Part shown: piece by piece, positions 16,787 through 26,333 of the stretch
How the letters are laid out: every line of letters begins with the position of its first letter
How positions within the stretch are numbered: position 1 is the first letter of the stretch
Assembly: GCF_003675385.1 (NCBI RefSeq)
Contig: NZ_RCWZ01000001.1
Span: 496,001-560,000, forward strand
Direction: 5' to 3'
Source of the DNA: Mucilaginibacter kameinonensis
Lineage (GTDB): Bacteria > Bacteroidota > Bacteroidia > Sphingobacteriales > Sphingobacteriaceae
Length of the DNA stretch: 64,000 nucleotides
Translations under genes and position numbers: made by a program
Notes under the pieces: generated by a model
Databases searched by the model: none
What the model saw: only the letters and a program-made list of their open reading frames with translations
What the model was told of the DNA's origin: nothing

Positions 16787-18649
16787 ATGTTTAGGAAATA
16801 TAATGTAATTGTAGTTGGTGCCGGGCATGCGGGCTGTGAAGCTGCCGCTGCTGCTGCCAACTTAGGTTCATCAGTTTTACTGATAACCATGAATATGGGT
16901 ACTCTTGCTCAGATGAGCTGCAACCCTGCTATGGGCGGTGTAGCCAAAGGACAGATAGTACGTGAAATAGATGCGTTGGGAGGATATTCGGGCATTATAA
17001 CTGATAAAACATCTATCCAATTCAGGATGCTTAACCAGTCAAAAGGCCCTGCAATGTGGAGCCCACGTGCTCAAAGCGACCGCATGAGGTTTGCAGAAGA
17101 GTGGCGTTTATCCTTAGAGCGTACTCCGAATGTCGACTTTTGGCAGGATACTGTGACCTCACTACTGGTAAAAAACAATACTGTTTGTGGTGTACGTACT
17201 TCTATAGGCATCGAAATTGAAGCGGATGCTGTAGTATTAACCAACGGAACCTTCCTGAATGGTGTGATCCATATCGGCGAAAAAAAGTTTGGTGGAGGTC
17301 GTACAGGTGAAAAAGCAGCCACTGGTTTAACCGAGCAATTGGTGGAGTTAGGCTTTGAAGCCGGCCGTATGAAAACCGGTACCCCACCCCGTGTAGATGG
17401 CCGCAGTTTAAACTATAGCCTGATGGAAGAGCAATGGGGCGATCCTGTGAGAGGTAAATTTTCGTTCACCGATGTACCTTTTATAGAAGAGCAACGCTGC
17501 TGCTGGATTACCTATACTAACACTGATGTACACGAAACTTTGAAAGAAGGTTTCGAAAAATCGCCAATGTTTACCGGTAGAATTAAAGGTTTAGGTCCGC
17601 GCTATTGTCCTTCAATTGAAGACAAGATCAACCGCTTTGCTGAGCGTGACCGCCATCAAATTTTTGTTGAACCGGAAGGATTGAATACAGTTGAGATCTA
17701 TGTAAATGGTTTCTCTACCTCCTTACCTGAAGACGTACAATACAAAGCACTCACTAAAATCCCGGGATTTGAAAATGCGAAAATGTTCAGGCCAGGCTAC
17801 GCTATCGAGTACGATTTCTTCCCTCCTACACAATTAGGCTTAACGCTGGAGACTAAACAAATCAGCAACCTGTACTTTGCCGGGCAGATCAACGGTACTA
17901 CCGGCTATGAAGAAGCAGCATCACAAGGCTTCATTGCAGGTATCAACGCGCACCAAAAAATCAATGATAAACATGAGTTGATTTTGAAAAGATCTGAATC
18001 ATACATTGGTGTTTTAATAGATGACCTGGTAACCAAGGGTACTGAAGAGCCTTACCGCATGTTCACTTCAAGAGCCGAGCACCGCTTGTTATTACGCCAG
18101 GATAATGCTGATATCAGGCTCTCTCCTATGGGTCATGAGTTAGGCCTGATTAGTGATGAACGTTTGGAAAAGGTAAACCAAAAAGTAAAAAACTCCGACG
18201 ACATTGTAGCTTATACCAAAAGCAAGTCAATCGATCCTTCAACGGTAAATGGCCTGTTAGAAGAATTAGGCACCAGCGCGCTTACACAAAGTAATAAGCT
18301 ATTTAATTTATTGAGCCGCCCACAGGTTACTTTTGATGATCTTAAAAAAGCAGACACTCCTTTGGCAGAACTACTCTCGGCCTATGATAAAGAAACTATT
18401 GAGCAGGCTGAAATAAAAATCAAATATGAGAGTTATTTCATCAAAGAGATGGAGATTGTAGACAAGATGAAAAAAATGGAAGACCGTGAGATCAATCCAA
18501 ATTTTGATTACCACACTTTGGTGTCATTATCAAAAGAGGCCCGTGAAAAATTGATGCGGATAAAACCACGCACTTTAGGACAGGCATCACGCATTTCCGG
18601 CGTTTCACCATCCGATATCTCTGTTTTAATGGTTCACGTATCAAGATAA
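16787..18649 (+). CDS. mnmG: tRNA uridine-5-carboxymethylaminomethyl synthesis enzyme MnmG (GidA)
   Basis: This 620-aa protein is full length for the family. It has the FAD-binding motif [12 protein letters not shown] (residues 8-19), MSCNPAMGG, the [10 protein letters not shown] signature and the C-terminal MnmE-interacting helical domain ([17 protein letters not shown]). With MnmE it makes cmnm5U34 in tRNA anticodons. It follows three parS sites, and mnmG lies near the replication origin in many bacteria, which supports an origin-proximal location. Confidence 0.97.
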   Translation: MFRKYNVIVVGAGHAGCEAAAAAANLGSSVLLITMNMGTLAQMSCNPAMGGVAKGQIVREIDALGGYSGIITDKTSIQFRMLNQSKGPAMWSPRAQSDRMRFAEEWRLSLERTPNVDFWQDTVTSLLVKNNTVCGVRTSIGIEIEADAVVLTNGTFLNGVIHIGEKKFGGGRTGEKAATGLTEQLVELGFEAGRMKTGTPPRVDGRSLNYSLMEEQWGDPVRGKFSFTDVPFIEEQRCCWITYTNTDVHETLKEGFEKSPMFTGRIKGLGPRYCPSIEDKINRFAERDRHQIFVEPEGLNTVEIYVNGFSTSLPEDVQYKALTKIPGFENAKMFRPGYAIEYDFFPPTQLGLTLETKQISNLYFAGQINGTTGYEEAASQGFIAGINAHQKINDKHELILKRSESYIGVLIDDLVTKGTEEPYRMFTSRAEHRLLLRQDNADIRLSPMGHELGLISDERLEKVNQKVKNSDDIVAYTKSKSIDPSTVNGLLEELGTSALTQSNKLFNLLSRPQVTFDDLKKADTPLAELLSAYDKETIEQAEIKIKYESYFIKEMEIVDKMKKMEDREINPNFDYHTLVSLSKEAREKLMRIKPRTLGQASRISGVSPSDISVLMVHVSR

Positions 18650-18764
18650 CACGTAAATAACTGATAATTAATCAATTATAAAATATCCTTTAAAATCGAT
18701 TATTTTTAATTTTTAATAGTACTTGTTATAAAAACATAAAAATCGCTTATATCGCCTAAAAACC

Positions 18765-20405
18765 ATGTTAAATACAAAATCGGCCATTTTTTACAAAAAT
18801 TCGTTACTGATTTTTATCGTTTTATTCATTTTTGGATGCGCGGCCCAACAACCACCGCAGGGAGGGCCGCGCGACCAGACTCCGCCCAAATTAGTGAAGG
18901 CAATTCCCGGAAATAAAACCAGGAATTTTAATGCCAAACAAATCGACCTGGAATTTGATGAGTTTATCAAACTCACCAACGCTTACCAGGAGATCAGCAT
19001 GAGCCCGGCTATGGAGAAGCAACCCGAGTACTCATCCAACAAAAGAAAATTAAAAATTGAGTTTAAGGACACCCTTCTGAAAAACACAACTTACGTTATC
19101 AATTTTGGAAAGGCCATACAAGATGTGAACGAAAGTAATATCCTGAAAAATTTTACTTACGTTTTTTCGACAGGCAGTCATATCGACTCGTTGAGCATTA
19201 GCGGTTCTGTCACCAACACACTCACCCAGGAAAAAGAGAAAGACGTACTGGTATTTATTTTCCCCGTGAAACAGGATACACTCTTCGGAAAAAAGAAGCC
19301 ATCCATTTTCGCACTTACGGATTCATCAGGAAATTTTGCTTTGAATAATTTACGCGAAGACGACTACCGTATTTACGCCTTAAAAGAAGCAAGCCCGGAT
19401 AAAATATTCAACCGCGATGATGAGTTGATAGCTTTCCTTAAAAAACCGATTCATCTTAAAGCCGATACTTCAAACATTCAGTTAAACCTGTTTAAGCAGG
19501 ATCCCGAAAAATTCAGGGTATCAGAAAAGCGTTTTGATACCGACGGAAAATTACTGTTGGTTTTCAATAAAGGTTTAACGCAGCCGGCCCTCAAGATCCT
19601 CTACCCTTCTGATGTAGACAGCCGGAAGCAAGTATCATTTTCCCGTACCAAGGATACCGCATCTGTTTATCTGCGCAACATGAACTTTGATTCGTTAAGG
19701 GTAGCCATATTTGATAAGAGCAAAGCGATAGATACCATTTACCAGTTAAAGCGTAAAAACGAAAGCTTTACACGCACTTTAACGGCAAGTTACAATATTG
19801 GTAACGATAGCAAACTAAAACCCGGCAGCAACCTGGTTGTTACCGCAAGCATCCCAATTGAAAACTTTGATCAATCGCAAATTACTTTAAATGAGGATTC
19901 GGTTGCCACAAGCGATTATACCATCCAAAAAGATACCGGAAATTATAAACTCCTTAACATAAAATACAGGTGGCGTGAAGCAAGTAAATACGAGTTGATC
20001 ATTAACGATGGCGCTCTAACCGATATTTATGGCGATAGGAACAAACGCTTATCCAAAAAATTCCAGATCAATAAGCTCGACAACTATAGCCAGCTTACGG
20101 TAAAGCTAACCGTTCCTGATACAGCTAAAGCATATGTCGTTGAGCTTTTAAGCGAAGACAAAAAGCTTATTCAAAGTGATGCCATTACTAAAAGTACCTC
20201 GCTGGTTTATAAGGGTATTTTGGCAGCCAAATACTACGTCAGGATCATTTATGATGAAAACAAAAACGGTAAATGGGATAGCGGTAATGTGCGGCTAAAA
20301 CGGCAACCCGAAAATATCTGGTTAAACGAAAAACTCATCACCCTTCGGCCAAACTGGGAAGCTGAAGAAACAGTCACTATTCCAAAAGAAAAACTTACTC
20401 CTTAA
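18765..20405 (+). CDS. Ig-like (Big_5) domain lipoprotein
   Basis: This 546-aa protein has a lipoprotein signal (LFIFGC) followed by a Pro/Gly segment (QQPPQGGPRDQTPPK) and a Big_5/SbsA-type Ig domain at about 35-135. A CarboxypepD-reg-like beta domain comes next, and further beta-rich sequence reaches the end. This architecture is common in Bacteroidota and its function is unknown; a periplasmic or surface structural role is plausible. Its 3' end overlaps the convergent gamma carbonic anhydrase gene by 11 bp. Confidence 0.82.
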   Translation: MLNTKSAIFYKNSLLIFIVLFIFGCAAQQPPQGGPRDQTPPKLVKAIPGNKTRNFNAKQIDLEFDEFIKLTNAYQEISMSPAMEKQPEYSSNKRKLKIEFKDTLLKNTTYVINFGKAIQDVNESNILKNFTYVFSTGSHIDSLSISGSVTNTLTQEKEKDVLVFIFPVKQDTLFGKKKPSIFALTDSSGNFALNNLREDDYRIYALKEASPDKIFNRDDELIAFLKKPIHLKADTSNIQLNLFKQDPEKFRVSEKRFDTDGKLLLVFNKGLTQPALKILYPSDVDSRKQVSFSRTKDTASVYLRNMNFDSLRVAIFDKSKAIDTIYQLKRKNESFTRTLTASYNIGNDSKLKPGSNLVVTASIPIENFDQSQITLNEDSVATSDYTIQKDTGNYKLLNIKYRWREASKYELIINDGALTDIYGDRNKRLSKKFQINKLDNYSQLTVKLTVPDTAKAYVVELLSEDKKLIQSDAITKSTSLVYKGILAAKYYVRIIYDENKNGKWDSGNVRLKRQPENIWLNEKLITLRPNWEAEETVTIPKEKLTP

Positions 20406-20907
20406 ACCAACCGGAGTACATGATATAATTTTGAGGCAGTTGCTTCAACATAGCCCTTTGCTCATCAGTAAGGGGCTTTATTTTTTTTGCAGGAATACCG
20501 GCATATAAATACCCTGATTCGCAGACGGTATTTTCCAATACCACAGCGCCTGCAGCAATGATCACAAACTCGTTTACAACCGCGTGATCCATCACAATTG
20601 CCGCCATACCTATCAAAGTATGGTCGTGCAAAGTGCAGCCGTGTACAAGCGCGTTATGCCCAATAGAAACACTGTTACCTATGTTGGTTGGCGCTTTTAA
20701 ATAGGTAGCATGGATCACCGCGCCATCCTGAATATTAGTATTATTACCAATTTTAATATAGTGCACATCGCCACGGATCACGGCATTAAACCATACCGAA
20801 CAATTATCACCCATCACCACATCCCCTACTATAGTACAGTTTTCGGCAATAAAACAATCATTACCCCAAACAGGGCTTTTATCCTTCACAGGCAAAATAA
20901 CAGGCAT
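20395..20907 (-). CDS. Gamma carbonic anhydrase family protein
   Basis: This 170-aa left-handed beta-helix protein has hexapeptide repeats (ENCTIV GDVVMG DNCSVW FNAVIR GDVHYI) and the conserved His residues of YrdA/PaaY-type proteins (SIGHNALVHGCTL). Family members bind Zn or Fe at trimer interfaces. Some hydrate CO2, while others are acyltransferase-like with unknown activity. It is cytoplasmic. Confidence 0.92.
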   Translation of the reverse strand: MPVILPVKDKSPVWGNDCFIAENCTIVGDVVMGDNCSVWFNAVIRGDVHYIKIGNNTNIQDGAVIHATYLKAPTNIGNSVSIGHNALVHGCTLHDHTLIGMAAIVMDHAVVNEFVIIAAGAVVLENTVCESGYLYAGIPAKKIKPLTDEQRAMLKQLPQNYIMYSGWFKE

Positions 20908-20991
20908 AGATTAATTATTAAATAGTAATTTAAAAATCCGAAATCTAAATTCCGAAATCCGAAATTTTAGTTATGTTTGAATATAAAATAA

Positions 20992-21064
20992 GCGAAAATA
21001 GCTCAGTCGGTAGAGCGTCAGTTTCCCAAACTGAAGGCCGCGGGTTCGAATCCCGTTTTTCGCT
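20992..21064 (+). tRNA. tRNA-Gly (anticodon CCC)
   Basis: A 73-nt cloverleaf: acceptor GCGAAAA/TTTTCGC, D-arm GCTC/GAGC with an AGTCGGTA loop, anticodon stem TCAGT/ACTGA with loop TTCCCAA (anticodon CCC, reading GGG), variable loop AGGCC, T-arm GCGGG-TTCGAAT-CCCGT, discriminator T. CCA is not encoded. Confidence 0.95.
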
Positions 21065-21090
21065 CACTCACAAAATTTTCCTTAAACAAT

Positions 21091-21184
21091 CGTCATTGCG
21101 AGGTACGAAGCAATCCCAAACTATACAGAGGAACTTGCTTAGCTACTCTGCTTATTGGGGATTGCTTCGTACCTCGCAATGACG
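21091..21184. repeat. Dispersed palindromic repeat, CATTGCGA family, copy 2
   Basis: A nearly perfect inverted repeat of about 28 bp (arms CGTCATTGCGAGGTACGAAG... and ...CTTCGTACCTCGCAATGACG) lies between tRNA-Gly and nadB. It is the most symmetrical member of the family and may also end both transcripts. Confidence 0.75.
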
Positions 21185-21201
21185 TAGTGTATAATACTAT
21201 T

Positions 21202-22794
21202 TTAAAACACCGTATCCTGTACCTTATCAGCATGTTCAGGATAATCAGTAGTGTAGTGTAACCCCCTACTCTCCTTACGTAGCATAGCCGATTTTACTAC
21301 AATAAATGAAACCTGTATCAGATTGCGCAGCTCGCAAAGTTTTACAGAAAGCTTTGTTTTTTTATAGAAATCTTCAGTCTCTTCATATAATAATTTCAAC
21401 CTGCGCAAGGCCCTATCCAGCCTGAAATCAGACCGAACAATACCCACATAGTCATTCATTAACTTCTGCATTTCGCGCACGTTGTGGGTCACCAGGATAT
21501 CTTCATTTGACAGCTGAACACCTTTCTCATCCCAGTCAGGAATATTATCCGGGATCACATTATTTTCAAATTGTTTGATGGCATCTTCATAAATGCGATG
21601 CGCAAAAACCAGCGCCTCCAGTAACGAATTTGAAGCTAAACGATTTGCTCCATGCAGACCTGTTGACGAACATTCGCCGCAGGCATATAATCTTAATATA
21701 GATGACTGGCCAACATGATCAACCATGATACCGCCACACATATAATGACAGGCCGGCGCAACCGGGATCATATCTTTAGTCATATCGATACCAATTTCCA
21801 GGCATTTAGCATAAATATTAGGGAAATGGTTCAGGATATCTTTCTTGCTGCGGTGCCTAACATCTAAATAAACAAAATCCTCGCCCGATTTTTTTATCTC
21901 GGCATCGATAGCCCTTGCCGTAATATCGCGGGGCGCTAATGATTTACGCTCATCATACTCGTGCATAAATTCTTCACCATTGGTACGTTTTAATACACCA
22001 CCAAAACCACGTACAGCTTCAGATATCAAGAATGATGGATATTCGCCAGGATTATATAAGGCTGTAGGGTGGAATTGCATGAACTCCATATTACGTACTT
22101 TACCTTTTGCACGATAAACCATAGCGATGCCGTCACCGGTAGCAATGGTTGGGTTGGTAGTAACCGCATAAATATGCCCTGCCCCACCTGCAGCCATTAC
22201 GGTAACCTTCGAAAGGATCTTTTCAACAATCTTGGTCTCTGTATTAAAGGCATAAATCCCGAAGCAGGTAATATCGGTACTTGATTTACCCACCAGCTCA
22301 CCTAAATGGTGCTGTGTGATCAGGTCGACAGCAAAATAATGCGTAAGTATCTCAATATTAGGGTTTTTATGAATTTCCTCTAAAAGCGAACGTTCTATCT
22401 CCCAGCCAGTTACATCTTTATAATGTAATACACGAAACTCGGAATGCCCACCCTCTTTGGCCAGGTCATAAACACCTTCATTAGTCTTGTCGAAATTGGT
22501 TCCGTAATCAATTATTTCATTGATACGCGCCGGACCTTCTTTAACAACGGCTTCAACAACTTCACGGTCGCAAAGGCCATCTCCACTTATTAAGGTGTCC
22601 TGGATATGTTTTTCAAAAGAATCCTCTTTTTTATCCACAACCACCGCAACGCCTCCCTGGGCATATTTGGTGTTGGATTCATCTTCGTTAGATTTTGTAA
22701 CTATCAGAACCTTACCATGCTTCGCGGCTTTGAGCGCAAAACTTAATCCGGCAATTCCTGAACCCACTACAAGGAAATCAACAGTTCGGGTCAT
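21202..22794 (-). CDS. nadB: L-aspartate oxidase NadB
   Basis: This 530-aa flavoenzyme has the FAD motif VVGSGIAGLSFA near the N-terminus. It also has the fumarate-reductase/succinate-dehydrogenase-like active-site stretch FMQFHPTALY and HGANRLASNSLLEALVFA, and the C-terminal helical domain. It oxidises L-aspartate to iminoaspartate, the first step of de novo NAD synthesis. It is divergent from nadA across a 0.4-kb intergenic region. Confidence 0.96.
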   Translation of the reverse strand: MTRTVDFLVVGSGIAGLSFALKAAKHGKVLIVTKSNEDESNTKYAQGGVAVVVDKKEDSFEKHIQDTLISGDGLCDREVVEAVVKEGPARINEIIDYGTNFDKTNEGVYDLAKEGGHSEFRVLHYKDVTGWEIERSLLEEIHKNPNIEILTHYFAVDLITQHHLGELVGKSSTDITCFGIYAFNTETKIVEKILSKVTVMAAGGAGHIYAVTTNPTIATGDGIAMVYRAKGKVRNMEFMQFHPTALYNPGEYPSFLISEAVRGFGGVLKRTNGEEFMHEYDERKSLAPRDITARAIDAEIKKSGEDFVYLDVRHRSKKDILNHFPNIYAKCLEIGIDMTKDMIPVAPACHYMCGGIMVDHVGQSSILRLYACGECSSTGLHGANRLASNSLLEALVFAHRIYEDAIKQFENNVIPDNIPDWDEKGVQLSNEDILVTHNVREMQKLMNDYVGIVRSDFRLDRALRRLKLLYEETEDFYKKTKLSVKLCELRNLIQVSFIVVKSAMLRKESRGLHYTTDYPEHADKVQDTVF

Positions 22795-23202
22795 GTTTTA
22801 TATGAAATGTGTGTAAAAGTAGTACTAATGTTAATAACAGCTGTAAAACCTGTTAAGTTTATGTAAACAAAAAGTGAAAAATAGTTTACAGTGTGTATAA
22901 CTCCCTTTCTCAGGTCGAATATCAATATTTTTTGATCGACTTTTCCGACACTTTAGTCATAAAGCTAACATTTTGTCAACCCTGAAAATATTAACATAAA
23001 ACTTTTTCAAATAAAAATTGATTGTCACAGATATCTAAAAATCAGCATACTTTTTGGTGGAAAAATGTTTATAAGTGTTAATAAATTGTGAAAACTAACT
23101 TTTAAAACAAAAATTACTCCGACTTTTGCACATTACCAACACCCCAATAAACAATAAGTCTTTTTATATTAAAAATTAGTTGTTATTAATTGAATTGTGG
23201 AA
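22795..23202. other. AT-rich divergent nadB/nadA intergenic region
   Basis: About 400 bp without a gene, separating the divergent nadB and nadA starts and therefore presumably holding both promoters. A DnaA-box-like TTATACACA is present on the minus strand at 22892-22900. A near -7 element (GACTTTTG) lies upstream of nadA near 23120. No riboswitch fold is recognised. Confidence 0.5.
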
Positions 23203-24195
23203 ATGAATACCTTCGAAGAAATAAATCTGAAAGGATACGTGGATGAAGAAATTGATCCGACGCTTGATCTTTTCGCGGAAATTGAAAAATTAAAAAAGCA
23301 AAAAAATGCGGTGATCCTGGCGCACTATTACCAGGACGGTGATATACAGGATATTGCCGATTACATAGGCGATAGTTTGGGATTATCCCAGCAAGCAGCC
23401 AAAACGGATGCCGACATCATTGTTTTTGCAGGTGTACATTTCATGGCCGAAACTGCCAAGATCCTGTCGCCAACAAAGAAGGTTTTGCTGCCGGATATGA
23501 AGGCAGGTTGTTCATTAGCAGATAGTTGCCCTCCTCACTTGTTTAAAAAGTTTAAGGAAAACTATCCCGATCACCTGGTGATCACGTATGTAAACTGTAC
23601 GGCCGAACTGAAAGCTTTAACTGACATTGTTTGTACATCAAGCAATGCAGTACAGATTGTGGAGAGCTTACCGAAGGATCAGAAGATCATTTTCGGTCCT
23701 GATAAAAACCTTGGCGCGTATGTAGCCAAGAAAACCGGTCGCGACCTGGTATTGTGGAACGGTGCCTGTATGGTGCATGAGATATTTTCGAGAGAAAAAA
23801 TCACTAAGCTGAAAGAAAGGCATCCTGGAGCAAAACTGCTGGCGCACCCTGAGTGCGAGGATGTTATCCTGGAAATGGCCGATTATGTTGGTTCAACAAC
23901 TGGTATTTTGAAATATGCCGGCAGCCGGCAGGATAAGGAATTTATAGTAGCCACAGAATCGGGTATTTTACACCAGATGCAGAAGGAAAATCCGGATAAA
24001 ATATTTATTCCGGCGCCACCAAATAACAACTGCGCATGTAACGATTGTCCGCATATGAAGCGTAACACATTGGAAAAATTATACCTGTGTTTGAAAAATG
24101 AAACGCCTGAGGTAACTGTACCAGAGCATATCATTGAAAAAGCGGTAAAACCAATAGAGCGCATGCTTGAAATTTCGGCCCAGCTGGGATTGTAG
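23203..24195 (+). CDS. nadA: Quinolinate synthase NadA
   Basis: The ATG at 23203 gives 330 aa; an in-frame GTG two codons upstream is possible. NadA features are [25 protein letters not shown] and the three [4Fe-4S] cysteines, in [17 protein letters not shown] and the CACNDCPHM region. It condenses iminoaspartate with dihydroxyacetone phosphate to quinolinate, acting directly after NadB. A palindromic terminator-like hairpin follows at 24204. Confidence 0.96.
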   Translation: MNTFEEINLKGYVDEEIDPTLDLFAEIEKLKKQKNAVILAHYYQDGDIQDIADYIGDSLGLSQQAAKTDADIIVFAGVHFMAETAKILSPTKKVLLPDMKAGCSLADSCPPHLFKKFKENYPDHLVITYVNCTAELKALTDIVCTSSNAVQIVESLPKDQKIIFGPDKNLGAYVAKKTGRDLVLWNGACMVHEIFSREKITKLKERHPGAKLLAHPECEDVILEMADYVGSTTGILKYAGSRQDKEFIVATESGILHQMQKENPDKIFIPAPPNNNCACNDCPHMKRNTLEKLYLCLKNETPEVTVPEHIIEKAVKPIERMLEISAQLGL

Positions 24196-24203
24196 AAGAA
24201 TAA

Positions 24204-24236
24204 AGACTTACGAAGTTTTTAAAACTTCATAAGTCT
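24204..24236. terminator. Palindrome after nadA, probable terminator
   Basis: AGACTTACGAAGTTTT and AAAACTTCATAAGTCT form a 16-bp stem with one mismatch and a single-base gap. It lies 9 bp after the nadA stop. It is also similar in style to dispersed palindromes of this lineage. Confidence 0.55.
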
Positions 24237-24311
24237 GAAAATATAGAGGTTGATTTTACTGATTTTTTGTTGGTGAGATGGCCTCTTGGTAAAACTTATA
24301 AACCGGGTAAT

Positions 24312-24320
24312 TGTGGAAAA
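24312..24320 (-). promoter_or_regulatory. DnaA-box-like site (TTTTCCACA)
   Basis: The complement reads TTTTCCACA, fitting TTWTNCACA. It lies in the 495-bp gene-free interval between nadA and thiL. Weak as a single site. Confidence 0.35.
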
Positions 24321-24379
24321 CCCGGAGGCATAAAAATGAAGGTATTTTTACTGGAAAAGTGCCTTCAGGCCGGTAAAAA

Positions 24380-24685
24380 GGCTAAAAATCGTAAAAAAAT
24401 TTTCCGCCAAAGGCGGATATAATGTAGACAGGTTGCGGCCCGGAAAATTGGGTTATCCACATTATTGTTAAAAAGTATAAGGTGGGGATAAGCTGCAAAG
24501 AGAGATAGGCGTCGATATATTTGTAGCCCAATTTCGGGTAATTGGATGCCTGAAGCTTGAAGTAGCCTAAAAATCCAAAAAATTTTTCCCGCCTTCGGCG
24601 GATGGAGTAAACCGGGTTGCGGCCCAAAATGTAATGAATTAAAAATTTAAAAGTTTTTCCGCATTCGGCGGTGAAATTTAAAGGG
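24380..24685. repeat. Iterated repeats with CCGCC-NNN/NNNN-GGCGG hairpins upstream of thiL
   Basis: Two imperfect direct repeats of about 70 bp (24380-24450 and 24566-24631) each read CTAAAAATC, then A/T runs, then a CCGCC...GGCGG hairpin, then GGTTGCGGCCC. A third partial copy (24639-24685) keeps the A/T run and CCGCATTCGGCGG and runs up to the thiL start. No gene is visible here. Combined with DnaA-box-like sites this interval is a weak candidate for an origin or for a regulatory leader of thiL. Confidence 0.55.
24453..24461 (+). promoter_or_regulatory. DnaA box (TTATCCACA)
   Basis: A perfect match to the strong DnaA-box consensus, in the repeat-rich interval between nadA and thiL, 7.7 kb from the parS cluster. 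Confidence 0.45.
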
Positions 24686-24691
24686 TTAAAT

Positions 24692-25738
24692 ATGTTTGAA
24701 AATCAGGATAGAACCAATTTAGAGGAGCTTGGCGAATTTGGCCTTATCGGTCATCTCACCAAAAATATCAAGCTCACCAACGAAAGCTCAAAAAAGGGCG
24801 TTGGCGATGATGCCGCTGTGCTTGATTTTGCCGGCAAAAAAGTGCTGGTAAGTACCGATATGTTGTTGGAAGGGATCCATTTTGATTTGGCCTACACGCC
24901 GCTTAAACATTTGGGTTACAAAGCAATACAAGTAAACCTGAGTGATATTTATGCGATGAATGGCATAGCGTCGCAGGTTACTGTATCTATCGGCATGTCG
25001 AGTAAATTTCCGCTCGAAGCCATTGAGGAGCTTTACCAGGGGATTTATATCGCCTGTGAAAAATATAATGTGGATTTGATAGGTGGTGATACTACCGCTT
25101 CAAAACAAGGATTGGTTATCAGCGTAACTTCAATTGGCTATGCCGATGAAGCTGATATCGTGTACCGTAACGGTGCCGAAGAAGGTGATTTGATTTGTGT
25201 ATCCGGAGATTTGGGTGGTGCTTATACCGGTTTACAACTGTTGGAGCGTGAAAAATTGGTTTACCTGGAAAATCCTAATATTCAGCCAGATCTGGAAGGT
25301 AAGGATTACATTGTTGAACGTCAGCTCAAACCTGAAGCCCGCCGTGATGTGGTTGAATTATTGAAAAGTATTGAGGTAAAGCCAACTGCAATGATCGATG
25401 TATCAGACGGTTTGGCTTCCGAATTATTGCACATCTGCAAGCAAAGCAATAAGGGTTGTAACCTGTACGAGGAAAAAATACCGCTTGATCCGATGACTTT
25501 TGAAACGGCCCGCGAATTTAACCTCGATCCTACTATTTGCGCTTTAAGCGGCGGTGAGGATTATGAATTATTGTTCACCGTGAAGCAGGCCGATTACGAT
25601 AAGATCAAATTTAAAATGGATATCAGTATCATCGGGTATATCACCGAACCATCGGCCGGTTGTAACCTGATCACCAAAAGTGGTACCGTTCATGAATTGA
25701 AAGCCCAGGGTTGGAACGCGTTTAAAAAAGCAGAGTAA
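24692..25738 (+). CDS. thiL: Thiamine-monophosphate kinase ThiL
   Basis: The ATG at 24692 (MFENQDRTNLEELGEFGLI) was preferred to the upstream GTG, because the family starts a few residues before the E(F)GLI motif. The product is 348 aa. The AIRS/PurM-like fold is recognisable from GVGDDAAVLD, VSTDMLLEGIHFD, LIGGDTTAS and MIDVSDGLASEL. It phosphorylates thiamine monophosphate to the active diphosphate cofactor. Its stop overlaps the next gene by 1 bp. Confidence 0.95.
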   Translation: MFENQDRTNLEELGEFGLIGHLTKNIKLTNESSKKGVGDDAAVLDFAGKKVLVSTDMLLEGIHFDLAYTPLKHLGYKAIQVNLSDIYAMNGIASQVTVSIGMSSKFPLEAIEELYQGIYIACEKYNVDLIGGDTTASKQGLVISVTSIGYADEADIVYRNGAEEGDLICVSGDLGGAYTGLQLLEREKLVYLENPNIQPDLEGKDYIVERQLKPEARRDVVELLKSIEVKPTAMIDVSDGLASELLHICKQSNKGCNLYEEKIPLDPMTFETAREFNLDPTICALSGGEDYELLFTVKQADYDKIKFKMDISIIGYITEPSAGCNLITKSGTVHELKAQGWNAFKKAE

Positions 25739-26178
25739 TGTTACAGGGAGCATTTGATAAATTTTACCTCAACAACCATCCGGATGGGAAACCACCGGTG
25801 ATATTTGTAAAGGGAATTTTATTGCTTTACCTGGGTTTACTGATCCAAACGCTTAACAATTACCTGGATGGTTTTAATTTTTCGGCCATCCTGTTTGTAT
25901 TTTTTGCCGTTGGCTTCCTGGTTTTTGTAACCGGCGAAGGGAAAAAATGGGCAAGGATCATCCTCTCTATTTTAATATTGCTGAATGTGTTTTTCCTGGG
26001 ATCATCGCTGTTGTATAGTTTTGGGATTTTGCATGATAGCGGCGTTCCAAAAAAGGCTGTCCAAATGCCGGTTTACCTCATCGTTTTAACCTTTGCCGAG
26101 ATTATTGTTGAGCTATGGGGATGGGCCCTGATGTTTACCAAACAGGCAGATTGGTGGTTTGAACGGAAGAATAATTAA
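25738..26178 (+). CDS. Hypothetical four-helix membrane protein
   Basis: This 146-aa protein has about four hydrophobic segments (GILLLYLGLLIQTL, FSAILFVFFAVGFLVFV, IILSILILLNVFFLGSSLLYSF, VYLIVLTFAEIIVELWGWALMF). It is translationally coupled to thiL (TAATG overlap). I do not recognise the family with confidence. The arrangement of a small inner-membrane protein after thiL does not itself suggest a role. Confidence 0.75.
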   Translation: MLQGAFDKFYLNNHPDGKPPVIFVKGILLLYLGLLIQTLNNYLDGFNFSAILFVFFAVGFLVFVTGEGKKWARIILSILILLNVFFLGSSLLYSFGILHDSGVPKKAVQMPVYLIVLTFAEIIVELWGWALMFTKQADWWFERKNN

Positions 26179-26218
26179 AAAAAGAAAATTTAGCAACCGC
26201 TCGGCTCCGAAATCTTTT

Positions 26219-26304
26219 ATGTCATTGCGAGCGAAGCGTGGCAATCGCACGGAAGTAGAGCCGCTCTGTATAGCATGCGATTGCTTCGTACCTCGCAATG
26301 ACAT
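26219..26304. repeat. Dispersed palindromic repeat, CATTGCGA family, copy 3
   Basis: The ends are ATGTCATTGCGAG and CTCGCAATGACAT, with an inner GCGAAGCGTGGCAATCGCA and TGCGATTGCTTCG. It is the closest relative of the copy at 8134. It lies between the convergent ends of the membrane-protein gene and rmuC. Confidence 0.75.
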
Positions 26305-26333
26305 GGTTTTTATGTGGCAATTTTATTACTTAT

